Source: Brachypodium distachyon (Eukaryota > Streptophyta > Magnoliopsida > Poales > Poaceae). From it: DNA of 64,000 bases. Each line of letters begins with the position of its first letter. Within the stretch, counting starts at the first letter, position 1. The notes under the pieces were generated by a model, which saw nothing but the letters and a program-made list of their open reading frames with translations, was not told the origin of the DNA and did no database searches. Position numbers and translations under genes: made by a program. Positions 44,579-56,849 of this stretch are shown here, piece after piece. Location: contig NC_016133.3 of the NCBI RefSeq assembly GCF_000005505.3, positions 9,362,001 through 9,426,000 on the forward strand, in the 5' to 3' direction.

Positions 44579-46473
44579 CCCAAGTGCCTCCACGGAGAGG
44601 TTTGAGTACCTCTTGGAAAAACTAGGTGAAGCTCAAGCTAATATTGAAGAACATGATGAGCTCATGGATGAAAAGGTAAGACTTGAGTGCGTTGCCACTT
44701 ATGAGATTGCGGAGCTTAATGAAGCTCTTGAGGAAGAATAAGCAAATAGGCAAGCAATTGAGGAATCATTTTCCAAGGAACTTGCTAAATTTAAAGATTC
44801 CTATGATAATGCTATTTCCCTTGCCAATGAGTACTTGGGTAGGATAAGTGAAGGTTAGAATGGTCATAGGAACCTACTTGAGGATTTTGACAAACTTGGA
44901 AAGGATCACAAGTCCTTGACAAGTGAGTACAAGTCTCTCAAAAAGTCTTGTGATCATCTTCTATATTCTCTTGTTAAGGAATTAATTTCTAATGATAAAG
45001 ATCCTTCAACTAACCCTTATTGTAAGCATACATCTATGATTGAGGAGAATGCTAGGTTGAAGGCTCAACTTGAAAAGGGCCTAGCCACTTGCTTCGAAGG
45101 CGAGAAGAACCTCCATGATCTTTTGAATGATCATAGGAAAGCTTTTGAATTGGAGGGAATTGGGTACAACCCCAATGAGAAGGCACCTCCCCACACTAAT
45201 GCTTATTTTGTGAAGGAAGGGGAGGCGGCAAGGAGAAGCCAAAGAACAAGAAGGGTGGCAAGGCCACCTATGATAATAGTACTGGAGAATTCAATCCCTC
45301 ATATGTTCTTTGTCGTACTAATAATGGGCATGTTTATGCCAAATTTGTTGGTTCTCCTTATGAATATGTTCATTGGTCTATTTGGGTTCCTAAGACCCTT
45401 GTTGCTAACGCTAAAGGACCCATTCAAAGATGGGTACCTAAAACCAAAACTTAAACTTGTAGGAGGTCGCTTCCAGTGGATCTTCATGGATAGTGGATAG
45501 TGGATGCACTAATCATATGATCGGGAGCAAAGAATTGCTTGTGGACGCTAAAATGAGTACATCAAGGTCCAAGCAAGTTACATTTGGAGATTCTTCACAA
45601 TCAATGGTATTGGGACTAGGCAAGGTTGTCATCTCTCCGGATACATCCATTGAGAATGTCATGATTGTTGAGTACCTTTCATACAATTTACTTTCGGTAC
45701 TTCAACTTGCACATATGGGTTTTTATTCCTTCTTTGGCACAACTAGTGTGACCCTTTTGTGGAGCAAGACTCTTAAAGTAGGCTTTGTTGGATATGTGGA
45801 AAATGGTCTCTATGTGGTAGATTTCGGTAAGAAGCCTACTAGAGAAGAAACATGTCTAATGGCTAAAGTTGATGTGGGTTGGCTATGGCATCGCCGTCTA
45901 GCCCATGTCAATATGAGATCTTTGCAAAATCTCCTCAAAGGTGAGCATGTGCTAGGACTAACCAATATTTCTTTTAATAAAGACCATGTGTGTAGTGTTT
46001 GTATTGAGGGGAAGTTACATGAGAAGGCACATCACCACAAGACAATTATTACTTCAACGAGGCCTTTGGAGCTCCTTCATATGGATCTCTTCGGTCCTCC
46101 TACATATTATAGTCTTGGTGGTAAGAAATATTGCTTGGTTATTGTTGATGACTATTCTAGGGACACTTGGGTATATTTCTTCAAGCACAAGAGTGAGACC
46201 CAACAAACCGTCATCGACTTTGCCAATGAAGCCCAACGCCAATACAATGCAAAGATTATGGCTATTAGGAGTGATAATGGCTCCGAGTTCAAAAATTACA
46301 CCTTGATTGAGTTTTTGAATGATGAGGGTATCAAAAGACAATATTCCGCTGCGTATACCCCTCAACAAAATGGTGTAGCGAAGAGGAAAAATAGAACTCT
46401 CATGGATGCGGCAAGGACAATGTTGGCGGAGTTCAAGTCTCCATACAACTTTTGGGCCGAAGCAATCAACACC
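44579..46473 (+). pseudogene. Copia pol, N-terminal part (protease, pre-integrase, integrase)
   Basis: Coiled-coil spacer sequence (44590-45225) carries a stop at 44739-44741 and a frameshift near 45230. The protease motif VDSGCTNHM follows a short GATAGTG duplication at 45488-45501 that shifts frame just before it. From 45493 the frame is open: pre-integrase LWHRRLAHVNMRSLQ and CSVCIEGK, then integrase MDLFGP, IVDDYSRDTW, RSDNGSEF and the Glu-region TPQQNGVAKRKN, where the usual Glu of ERKN is Lys-changed to KRKN. The sequence stops at the insertion of the long-LTR element after AEAINT. Confidence 0.82.
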
Positions 46474-48588
46474 TGTAACATCCCAAAATTTCAAACTTTT
46501 ACATGAGCATTGCATCCATAAGCATCATGCCACAATTGCATGTTTGAATTCAAATTTGAATCTCAAAAGACTTTAAAAGATTTTGTTTACACCTATTTGA
46601 GCTTTGGAATTTTTTCAAACCAATAGGGTTTATGCATAAAAGGGGTTAAAAGAAACTACTTCCAAAAGTTGTATCATGGTAGAATATGATTTTACAAATT
46701 TTTTGGAATTTATTTGGACCAATTTAGAGTTCAAACTCAAAAGATATCAAAGAAATGAGAAAAACAGAAAAAGAAAAGGTCTAAAAGAAAAAAAAAGGGT
46801 AAACCGGAGCGGCCCGGCACTTTGGGACGAACCGGCCCCGTCCGACCGCGCCGGACCGCACGCGAGCCGGCCCAGCCCGCCCGGCCGCCCCACACGCGCG
46901 CCCGCACCCGCTGACAGGTGGGGCCCACCTGTCAGGGGCTTCTTCCTCGTTTGGAAGGCGCCCGCGACGCGCGCCGCTTTCCTTCTTCGCCGCCGCGTGC
47001 CGTCACCGCCGGATTCTCCGCGCTCCGTCCATATCTCTCAGCCCCGAGCGCGTCCATTGAAACCTCGCGGCCCCCTCCTCTTTTCTCCTCTGCACTCCCC
47101 CTCGATTACGCCGCCAGGACGCCGGAATCGCTCGCCGGAGCCGCACCCGCGCCGTCGCCGTCTTCGCGTCACGTAGACGAGCTCCGTGAGTAAACCTCGA
47201 AGCCGTCCATCTCCATCTTCTTCTCTCTCCCTCGCGGTCAAGATGACGCGCTTCTTTCTCCTTTTCGTGCGCTGCAGCTCCCCGCCGACGAACGCCCGAG
47301 GCCGCGTCGACGTGCGCCGACCGTCTTCGTCCTAGGCGCCGACCCCGCCATCCCCGACCGCCGCCGACCGCGCCCCCGTCTCCGCCGTGCCCCGCCGCGC
47401 CGTCCCCGGCCATCCCCGCGTCGCCCGCCCCACCGGAGCACCCCGCGCCGCCGTCCCCTCCGTCTCCGGTGACCGCCGCCGACGGCCGGTAAAACCCTAG
47501 CCCCTCGTCCGTACGATCTTTGATCAAAGGTGTAGATTAGATCTCTCTTATTCACTTAAACGAACCGGTACGCACCAATCGGGAGCCGCCACGTGTCACT
47601 GCGTAAATAAAATGAAAATCTAATTTTTAATCCTCCGGATTTAATAAAAGGCACTTTTGGAGAAAAGCCCCTGTAACTTCAAATGATCAGAACTTTTAAT
47701 CTGTTTGGCCAAATTTAATGATCCACACCTTTTTGGAATCCTTAGGAAATTTAGAATCTTCTGGCACTGTCCAATTTCAAAGTTGAATATTTGAATCATA
47801 TTCAAATTACAGATAAGGGTTTTATGCCATTAAGTCATAACTAATTATTTAGAAGTTCTTTTTGAATGAAACCAGTGCCCAAAAATTTGTTTTATTGTCC
47901 TCTGTCCAATGGGACAGATAAATAAATATTTTGAATTAAATTGTTTTGCAGATGCAAATAAAACCTCATTTTAGGATTTAAACCCTAGCCTTTGTTTTTG
48001 CTTAAAAACCCTAATTGCATGTGCTTAATTCTCAAGGCCTTGGATTAGTAGATCACCCAAATAAAATAAACCAAACTCATGTCACATGTTTTGCATTACA
48101 TCGTGGCATACATATTCTTTTGCTTGTATGGTGTGTTTATGTATGTGTATGTTTGCTTGATTGTATAGTTTTCTCGGAGAGCGAACTGTGTGACTGTGAA
48201 GAGTGTCTGAATACCAACTACTATCAAGGCAAGTTTACTTTGACCATCATCCCATTATTTTATTATGCACTAGATTTTATTAGTTGCATTGTCAGGATTA
48301 TTACTGTATCTATGCTAGCTATGATCTGTCCTAATAGTATAGGATACCGTTGCCAGTTCCTCACCACCAATCGCCATCGTAGTAGTAAACTGCTAGGCTA
48401 TGATAATACACGAGGGCGGTATTATTACAATGTGATACTATTGAATTACAATATGATTTTCCTAGTGTATGTCAAAACAAATAATTCAATGAACTGTCCT
48501 GGGTGGGCTGCTTTGAGTATTCGGATGTCGTGACGTTAGGTCCATTTCTATGGGGCCCGCTGAGTCGTCTCTCCGTGTGATTCGGGAG
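46474..48588 (+). repeat. LTR A, 5' part
   Basis: Homologous to 61544-63366. It contains a GC-rich core (46800-47480), and a near-perfect palindrome at 46912-46934 (arms TGACAGGTGGG/CCCACCTGTCA with one G between). Overlapping GC-rich frames here carry no domain. Confidence 0.7.
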
Positions 48589-51500
48589 TGTAACATCCCA
48601 AATTTTTCAAATTCGAATGTTCGCACCTATACATTTCTTATGCATATCACCTTGATCATATCTTAAAATATTAGTGTTTATTATGATGCATTATTGAAAG
48701 TGTTTGAAATGGTGTTTTGGAACTTGATAGGTTGTTAGAAATTGATTCGAGATTTTTCTAGAGTCTAAAAATGCATTTTAGGATTTTATTTGGATTTATT
48801 TAAAGCTTAGAAACATTAAAACTATTTTTACAAATTTATTTTTGAGTGAGAATAATTTTACTAGACTCTAAATGAAATGTATTATTTTACAGAATTTTTG
48901 GGATTTTTCTGAAGCCATTTGATATTTTAAATGATTTAAATGGAATTTCGGGTGAATTATAGATCCTGAAAAGTATTTTTTTCATCTTTTTTTTATTCTT
49001 TTTCTCTGAAAATACGCTTTCTCCATAGGAAAACGTATTCTCGGGGGAATACGCTTTCAGTCTGCGGAAAACGTATTCTCGGGAGAATACGCTTTTAGTC
49101 TCTCTCTCTCTGACAGGTGGGGCCCACCTGTCATCTTCTCCCTCATCTCCGCCGTCTCCACCGTCGCCGGCGTCGCGCCCTGGCCGCTGCCCGCGCCCGG
49201 CCGCGCCCTCGCTCGCCTGCCCGCCTGCCCGCGCCGCCGCCGCCGCTCGCGCCGTCGCTGCTTGCCGCGCGCGCCCGCCTGCCCGCTGGGCCGCGCCGAC
49301 CCCGCCGCCGCTCGCCGCGTCCGCCGCGCCTACCCGCGCACGCAGCCGCTCCCGCGCCCGCCAACGCTCGCCCGCGCCACCGCCGCCGCCCCCGCGCGCG
49401 CCCGCGCAACCGCCGCACCCCACGCGCCCACGACCTCCATGCCCGCACGCCGCGCAACCGCCGCACCCCGACCGCCTCCCCACGCGCCCCTCTGCCCTAT
49501 AAGTTTCCCCCGCACCCCTCTCTCGCGCGCTCTCCCTTCCCCTCGCCGGCCGCGCTCTCTCTCTCGCCTGCGCCCCCAATTTCCGGCCAAACCGCCGCCG
49601 CCGCCGCCCAAACTCCGGCGAGCAATTGCCGGAGTTGCGCTGCCCCGTTCGCCGAGCCACCACCGCCCACGTGATCCCCGCGATGCCGTGAATCTTCCCC
49701 AACCCTTCTTCTTCCTTCCCGCGCTTCGATTCTTGGTTTCCGTTCATCTCCGGAAGATTTGGGTATGAACTTGTTCAAGTTCACTGCAGCTTTTGTTCTT
49801 CGGTTAGCTCTGTTTAGGCATCGTTTGCTACCAAACTAATGATCATTATGTGCTCTAGATTTCACCATTGTGTAGAGTGAATGTTCCTCTACAATTTCTC
49901 TGTAGACATTAGCCGTAGATGGTTCATCTCGTGCTTTGCATCGTCGTCGCAAAATGGTATTCTAATCAGTTTCTCTGCCGTATCTCTGCCGCGGCAGAAA
50001 GTTGCAGCATCATTCTTAGGGGGTAGCCTTATTCGCAGTAGTTCCTGTTGTTGTCCATAGCATAATTTTAGTTGTTTCCTTTTGTAGTTTGAACTTTAGG
50101 AACACCCCTTCACAGCCATTTTCTAGTTGGACCATTTCAACTTCACCTTCACTAGCAGCACGACGGTAGAAGTTCATATCCTATTATGTTCTGTTTTAGA
50201 GTAGCCACATTCACCTGTTCATAGCTACTGCCTCATATCTCCATAGTTATTGAAACCAGTTCCATTTGAAAGAGTAGATCATATTCTTGAATTTATTTGT
50301 TTATTTCTCTGTCATTGGAATAGTTTAGCATCAGTAGATTTTCAGTAGAATTTAGTATTCTTTGTCTGTCAGAATCTGACTAGCCACCTTTGCAAGCCAG
50401 TAACTTCTAATCTGTTTATCCAATTAAGCTGAAACCTGTTGCGTTAGTTAGTACAACCTTAGAACTATACTGTAGCGTAGGTTTCATGTCATGTTCTGTA
50501 CTTTAGCACCTATTACTTGTCAATCCTAGTTGCTATCTGTTAACAGTAGCATATTTCTGAATTTTCAGACTTAGCCACACTAGCCTTAACCTTAGGCTTT
50601 AGAACTTGAATTGTTAACACTATGGTATTACTTAGATGACGGTATTACTTAGATGACGTTTAGGTTCTGTTTTGTATGCTTGTGATACATCCTTTATCCG
50701 AAGTTCATTTGGAGTTATATTTGGATTTTGAGAGATGTTTGGAACTATGCATTTATTGTCGTTTCGTTCTACGCGTTAGATTATTCGGATTGCGATTGCG
50801 AAGAGTGCCAGGGAGTTGACGACCGCAACAACTTCTCTGATCCAGGCAAGTTACACTTATTGACCATGTAGAACCTATATTTTTGCTTATGCTATTTTGT
50901 TTACAACATCATAGGGATGCATGTTAGAGTTATTTCTTTATGAAGTATTTATCAAATGCATTTTCAACATGTTTAGTCATTCCTAGTAGATTGCTTATAG
51001 GATTTATCGCCATGCCACCAAATAACATAGGTTATGTATATACATTTTTCCAAAGCATGCTATACTATTATAACGGGACGGGACCCAAACTATATTGCAA
51101 AGTATTAAGTGCTCTTTATGAGCGTGTATGTTTTTGGAAAAATGTTTTCGAAATAAAACCAAAATGTTTTACCTGGATGGAGTGGTATGATGGAGGCCAG
51201 TTGGCTGTCGGCAAGTGTTGTAGCCCCGTAACGGGTACACGCTCAGGAGAAGGTGGGGACCGCTGTCCAGAAATCCAAGAGTTCAAACCTTCTCATGTAC
51301 CCAAAGGCTTCATGTGCAACCACTTGCTATTATGGGCTCTGGCTTGGTCGACTAACTAGCGGGAAACCCTTACCTAGGTATCGCCAGCCAATGTGCTCAT
51401 ATGGGGCGGGCGGTGCCAGAATTAGGTATCAGGTGGCTTCTAGTGAAAGACTTCGTCACAATCTTTACCTGTTGCGCACGCTTGTCGTCAGGCAACACTT

Positions 51501-52246
51501 TGGACTGATTGTGTCAAGTGGGTAAAGTGTACAAACCTCTCGAGAGTGTCAATCTAATCGATTAGCCATGCCCCTGGTTACGGGCGACTTTGAGTCATTA
51601 AGTCAGGAGAAGTGGAGATCTTCAAGTTTTGTTTTCAAAAACCCCAAAACTGTTTTGACTCGATGGAAGATTCCACATAATGAGTCCGGAAAAAGGGATG
51701 CTACGTGAGAGTCAGTTGACCCAGAGTGCATAGCTAAGTCGTGGAGTGAACATCCACAGAATGACGGTACTATTGTTCAAACCCTGTTTTATCAAAACTT
51801 CGGGATAGAGATTTTCAAAGGAAAATACTATGACTATTTCGAAACCCCAAAAGCAGTATTTTGCAAAAACAACCCTAGTATCCAAACTAGGAAATCCTAC
51901 ATCATTTCCATGCATTCCTCCTAACCACACAGGTGTGACTTGCAAGTACATTCAATGTACTGACCTGCACCTATCATGTGCAGAGTGTGACGCTTAAGAA
52001 GAAGACGCAGGGTCGCGAGTCTACACTCAACTTGCCTGTGGTGTTGATGGGACTCCCTCTTTATCAGTGTGTTTTTATTTGAACTTCCGCTTGGCTTGTA
52101 TTAAGTACTCTGGATTTGTTAATCGAACCGATGTAATAGACATGTGTATGATATTTCATCAATGGAACTGTGTGTGCTAGCATTTGATCCAGGGACTAGC
52201 ACAGTTTACACAGAGGTCCGAATCCTTACGGGTCTGGGTCGCCACA
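48589..52246 (+). repeat. LTR B (3658 bp) of a second long-LTR element
   Basis: Starts TGTAACATCCCAAATTTTTC and ends CTGGGTCGCCACA, followed at once by a primer-binding site, so this is a 5' LTR. It contains short repeats of GAATACGCTTT/AAAACGTATTC (49010-49100), the same TGACAGGTGGG palindrome (49111-49133) and a GC-rich stretch (49140-49670) whose long frames on both strands are compositional. Confidence 0.75.
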
Positions 52247-52248
52247 GA

Positions 52249-52260
52249 TGGTATCAGAGC
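52249..52260 (+). other. Primer-binding site after LTR B
   Basis: TGGTATCAGAGC two bases after the LTR end is an exact twelve-base initiator tRNA-Met primer site. Confidence 0.85.
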
Positions 52261-52418
52261 ACATGTTGCCTGTAGGTCGTGACCCTAGTATTGGAAAAGC
52301 CATAAGGACTTATTTTAAGTAAATCAAGATGAATATATACCGATACTTATACTCCTATTCTTGTCTATCTAACATGAATTCCAATTCACTCTTCTCATCT
52401 TTGTTAAGAATTGTGTCG

Positions 52419-53092
52419 ATGGCTGCCAACGGAGAGTTTCACCAGGCTGGACAGGGCGACTTTCTTTTTGAGGCACAGCTGCGTGATGTGACCACGCACC
52501 TGCGCATGCCGTCGCCAGAGTTCCGTGCTTACCGTTACGTGGACCGCCCAGGACACGTCGACATCGGTGCCAAGGTCCGTGGACGTCAGGTTTACCCCGT
52601 CACCAGGGACGTCACCTTCACCGTGGAAGCGGATACCTGGGAGGCTGGCCTGATAAAGGCTATGCAGGAGGCTCTTGCCCGCATCTGCGGCGAGTACGCC
52701 TCTGAGCTCGTCTTCACTGCCTACGAGGACTTTGGCAAGAAGACCCGACACGGGAATCTGTTTCCCCGTACCGGCGACCTCACCCCCAGCGCCCAACAGT
52801 ACGATGACCTCGAGCGTTACCTCGACAGCGTCCAGCGTCAGCATGAGGTCACTAGGATCATCTCGGATGCACACCTCCACGCCCGAGATGAGCTGAACCG
52901 GGAGTTAGCCCTGGCTGATGTTAAGATGGCCGCCCTCAAGCGGGAGAATGATCTGCTGAAGTCCAAGGACATGGAGACACAGCATGTACTTGGTAGGTTT
53001 TTTATAACTCTAGTGAGCTTGCCAGTACATTCAAATGTATTGACCACGTAGTGGCTGCAATTAACAATGCAGGTGGATCCGACGATGAGTGA
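52419..53092 (+). CDS. Gag-like protein of a non-autonomous LTR element (2 exons)
   Basis: Exon 52419-52992 and exon 53073-53092 joined across a GT-AG intron give 197 residues ending GGSDDE. The frame is also open from ATG 52329, but MAANGEFHQAGQ at 52419 looks like the natural start. The N-terminal two thirds (RDVTTHLRMPSPEFRAYRY, RDVTFTVEADTWEAGLIK) form no domain I can name. The C-terminal third (YDDLERYLDSVQRQHEV, DELNRELALADVKMAALKRE) is strongly predicted coiled coil. Position right after the primer-binding site is that of gag. No protease, reverse transcriptase or integrase follows, so the element depends on another for movement. Function beyond this is unknown. Confidence 0.6.
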
Positions 53093-53417
53093 GGTTCATC
53101 GTTTTGTCATGGGTCATGTGTTTACATTCCAACATGGTCTCACCTTGGAGTAGTGTGGCCCTTATGTTCTACCCTTTTCCGCTGCAGTTTTGAAACATTG
53201 TTTTATGATGATGAAACAGTATTTGTTTTATGCTGGCCCAAGAGGTCATGCAAGGTTGTAAGTACTATTTAAATTCTGGATGATGCGATGTAATAAAATA
53301 CTTTTGACCTTTGTTTCTGTATACTTCATCATGAAACTGTGTGTGCTAGTGAGTCGATCCAGAGACTAGCACAATATGCAGAGAGATCGAACCCTAGTAA
53401 GGGGGAGGATCGCTTCA
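53093..53417 (+). repeat. 3' end of LTR A group
   Basis: The last 120 bp (ACTGTGTGTGCTAGTGAGTC ... GACTAGCACA) match the 3' end of LTR B (about 52160-52246) with differences, then GGATCGCTTCA and the ACACC duplication. The exact border to the gag-like gene is not resolved. Confidence 0.6.
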
Positions 53418-53422
53418 ACACC

Positions 53423-55710
53423 GCATGCCATGCTACTAATCGCCTCTAGCTCGGCAAGATATTGAACAAGACACCTTATGAAATTCTCACGGGACGCAAG
53501 CCCAACCTCAAGTACTTTCGGGTATTCGATTGTAAGTGTTTCATGTTTAAGAAAGGTGTTCGTTTATCTAAATTTGAGCCTAAAACTTATGAGGGCATAT
53601 TTGTTGGCTATGCATCAAACTCTCACACTTATAGAGTCTACAACAAATCCATCGGATGTGTTGAAGAATCTTGTAATGTGGAGTTTGATGAGAATAATGG
53701 CTCCCATGTGGGGCAAGTTGATGTTGTGGATGTAGATGATGAAATTCCTCCCCAAGCCACACGAAGAATGGGCATAGGTCAAATTATGCCCGTTGAGGAT
53801 CCTCGTATGGAAGAAGGAGAAGGACAATGCTTCAGTCAAGTGGAGCCCTCATCTCCACAAGATCCACAAGCTAGCCAAGAACAAGAACATGTCCCTCATG
53901 TTGATGAACAAGTTGATCAAGGACAAGTTCAAGAAAATGTTGATGTTGGTGATTCTTCACCAAATGATGTCCAAGATGAAGATCTTCAAGATGTTCAAGC
54001 TTCCATTGAGCCTCAAGATTTATCTCAAGAAGCTATGGAACGTCGGGCCATGAAGATTGCCTCACGACTTCAACGTCAAGAACATACCTTGGACAATGTC
54101 CTAGGAAGTGTGAGAAAAGGGGTAACTACTCGTAGACAATTAGCTAACTTTTGTGAACATCATGCTTTTGTCTCTTGTGTTGAGCCCCAAAAGGTACAAG
54201 AAGCACTCGAGGATCCGGATTGGCTTAATGCCATGCATGAAGAGTTGAATAACTTCGAGCGCAATAGAGTATGGTCATTGGTGGAAAGACCAAAAGATTG
54301 CAAGAATGTCACTGGCACCAAATGGATATTCAAGAACAAGCAAGATGCACTTGGACAAGTGACAAGGAACAAGGCAAGATTGGTGGCTCAAGGTTTCTCC
54401 CAAGTCGAGGGTATTGACTACGGTGAAACTTTTGCTCCCATTGCTCGCCTTGAATCTATTCGTATTTTGCTTGCATATGCATCGCATCATAACATTACTT
54501 TGCAACAAATGGATGTGAAAAGTGCATTTCTAAATGGTCCACTAAATGAGTTGGTATATGTCAAACAACCACCGGGGTTTGAGGACCCTCAATTTCCTAA
54601 CCACGTGTCAAACTTGATAAAGCCCTTTATGACCTCAAACAAACACCTCGAGCTTGGTATGAGCACCTAAAGGAGCTACTAGTGGATCATGGCTTTGAAA
54701 TTGGGGTTATTGACCCCACTCTTTTTACTAAGATGGTTGGTGGTGATTTGTTTATATGCCAACTATATGTTGATGACATCATATTTGGTTCTACTAATGG
54801 TGTGTTCAATGATCAATTTGCTAAGCTAATGACCGAAAAGTTTGTGATGTATTTGATGGGTAAATTTGAGTTCTTCCTTGGATTTGAAATCAAGCAATTG
54901 AGAGGAGGAATCTTTTTTAATCAAACCAAATACACCCAAGACATGCTAAAAAGATTCAAGATGCATGATGCCAAGACCCCAATGCCTACATCAAGCTCTC
55001 TTAATCTCGATCCCAATGGTAAAGATGTGGATCAAAAAGTATATCGTTCTATGATTGGTTCTTTGCTTTACCTTTGTGCATCTAGACCGGATATTATGTT
55101 AAATGTGGGTATTTGTGCAAGATATCAATCCGCACCAAAAGAAAGTCACTTAGTGGCGGTCAAAAGAATTTTTAGATATTTGGTTCATACTCCAAACTTT
55201 GGCCTATGGTATCCTAAAGGATCAAGTTTCAAGCTCATGGGGTATTTGGATTCGGATTGGGCAGGAGAAAAAGTGGATAGGAAGTCAACTTCCGGGACGT
55301 GCCAATTTCTTGGTAGGTCTTTGGTGAGTTGGTCTTCTAAGAAGCAAAATTGTGTGTCTCTCTCCACGACGGAAGCCGAGTATATAGCCGCCCCAAGTTG
55401 TTGTGCACAATTATTATGGATGAGGCACACATTGTTGGACTATGGAATCACTTGTGAAAGTGTGCCTCTTTTATGTGACAACGAGAGTGCAATCAAGATA
55501 GCCCATAACCCCGTGCAACATAGCAAGACAAAGCATATTGAGATTTGTCAGCATTTCATTCGAGAGCATGTGGCCCGTGGTGATATTGATCTCTCTTATG
55601 TTGCCACCGGTATGCAACTAGCGGATATTTTCACGAAGCCACTTGATGAAGCAAGATTTCGGGAGTTAAGGCATGAGCTAAATATCCTAGATTCTACTGT
55701 TGTGGTTTGA
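53423..55710 (+). pseudogene. Copia pol, C-terminal part (integrase end, reverse transcriptase, RNase H)
   Basis: After the insertion the copia frame resumes (ACHATNR, then KTPYEILTGRKPN). The reverse transcriptase begins around LNAMHEELNNFERN, with DYGETFAPIARLES and QQMDVKSAFLNGPL. A frameshift near 54612 breaks it before YEHLKELL. From 54682 the second frame holds the active site QLYVDDIIFG, then RNase H with YLDSDWAGEKVDRKSTSG, LSTTEAEYIAA and CDNESAIKIAHNP, ending LNILDSTVVV. An early stop is also present near 53448. Confidence 0.85.
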
Positions 55711-56849
55711 TAAACTTGCACCCGTACCCACGGTTAACATTTGTCTAGTTTGGATGTGCGCATGGATGTAGGGGGAGCATTGCTCAATTCATGGGCAAGT
55801 GCTACCCTTACTATGCTAACATTAATTTCATACATTGAGCTTCAATGTGAGTTTTGAGTCTTGAGACCAAAAATCTATATTCGCGGTGTCAAGCTCATAC
55901 ATACTCATATATGGTGGCCTAGGCCACCGCCCTCACTTTTGTGAGGTTGGTTCTTTTCAATTCATTACAAATCTTATAAATCATTATTTATGACTCTATA
56001 TATGTTTATTATTGGAGAGCACTCATCTCTTGGCATTTAGTTTTGGATCTTGCAAGAGTGAGTGTATATATAGATCCAAATGTATCACCCTTTGTGTGTG
56101 CTCCAACCTAAGCCTGTCTCTTATCTAAGGAACCACTCTATTCTACTCCATACACAAGTATCCTTTCTTATCTAGGAGTGCCTGCAGTTCCAGGGCGGCA
56201 CCGCCGCTCATCTCAGAGCGGTAGTACCGGCGACGGCGGTACTACCGGTCCGGTACCGGGTCAGTACCGCCCGACACAGCCACTTAAAAGGGTGGGGCCA
56301 GCCGGGTGAGGAGTTTTCTTCCCCACTCCGCCCGACCCCAAACCCTAATTTCCAGGTGTTCCCCATTGGAGGCCTCCCCAAGCTCAAGCATGGATCTACC
56401 GGTACTACTGGTTCTTCTCAGATCTGCTCCAAGGAAATTGTTCTCCTTCGTCCTCTCATCCAAGATGACCGGTACTTTTCTTGTTTCCTCACGTTCTAGG
56501 GCTCAATTTTTGAATCCCTAGATGTTGGGTTGAGAATGTATCTTGTCAAGTGGATGAATCCTAGTTTTGGAGTAGGGTTTGTGCTTTAGATGTGTAGTTG
56601 ATGTACTATTGTGGTGAGTTTTGCCCCGATCTGTGGTTTGAGTCCCTAACCCTAGGTAGTTTCGTGCCATCGGGCACGAGGCGGTACCGCAGTGGCATTA
56701 CCGCTGGCGGTACTACTGCCCTTGGTCAGGCGGCACTACCGGCCTGGGCTGAATCTTGCTTCAATATTGCTTCCACCACATATCTAATTCCTGTTTTTCA
56801 TGAACTTGTGTATGCTCATCTGTTCCGTCGTACCCTATTTCTGTCAAAG
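55711..56849 (+). other. Spacer between pol and the third ORF
   Basis: No conserved frame. Clusters of GGTAGTACCGG/CGGTACTACCGG palindromes at 56218-56275 and 56680-56745 resemble those of the LTR promoter region. Confidence 0.55.

Larger units (their letters stand above)
46474..53417 (+). mobile_element. Long-LTR retrotransposon (group A) inserted in copia integrase
   Basis: The segment begins TGTAACATCCCAAAATTTC and ends GGATCGCTTCA. ACACC flanks both sides (46469-46473, 53418-53422), and the copia frame continues in sense across the duplication. The 5' part (46474-48588) matches the LTR at 61544 over its whole length; the last approximately 300 bp match the 3' end of LTR B. In between sits LTR B with its primer site and a gag-like gene. 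The A sequence lacks about 900 bp expected between 48588 and its resumption near 53100, so a deletion or recombination has occurred. Confidence 0.7.

Noticed and set aside
46676..47555. Overlapping GC-rich frames in LTR A
   Set aside because: Same reason: no conserved frame between the copies at 46474 and 61544.
48887..49747. 286-codon minus-strand frame and the 185/168-codon plus-strand frames in LTR B
   Set aside because: Ala/Arg/Gly-rich translations of a GC-rich LTR core, open on both strands at once. Composition explains them.
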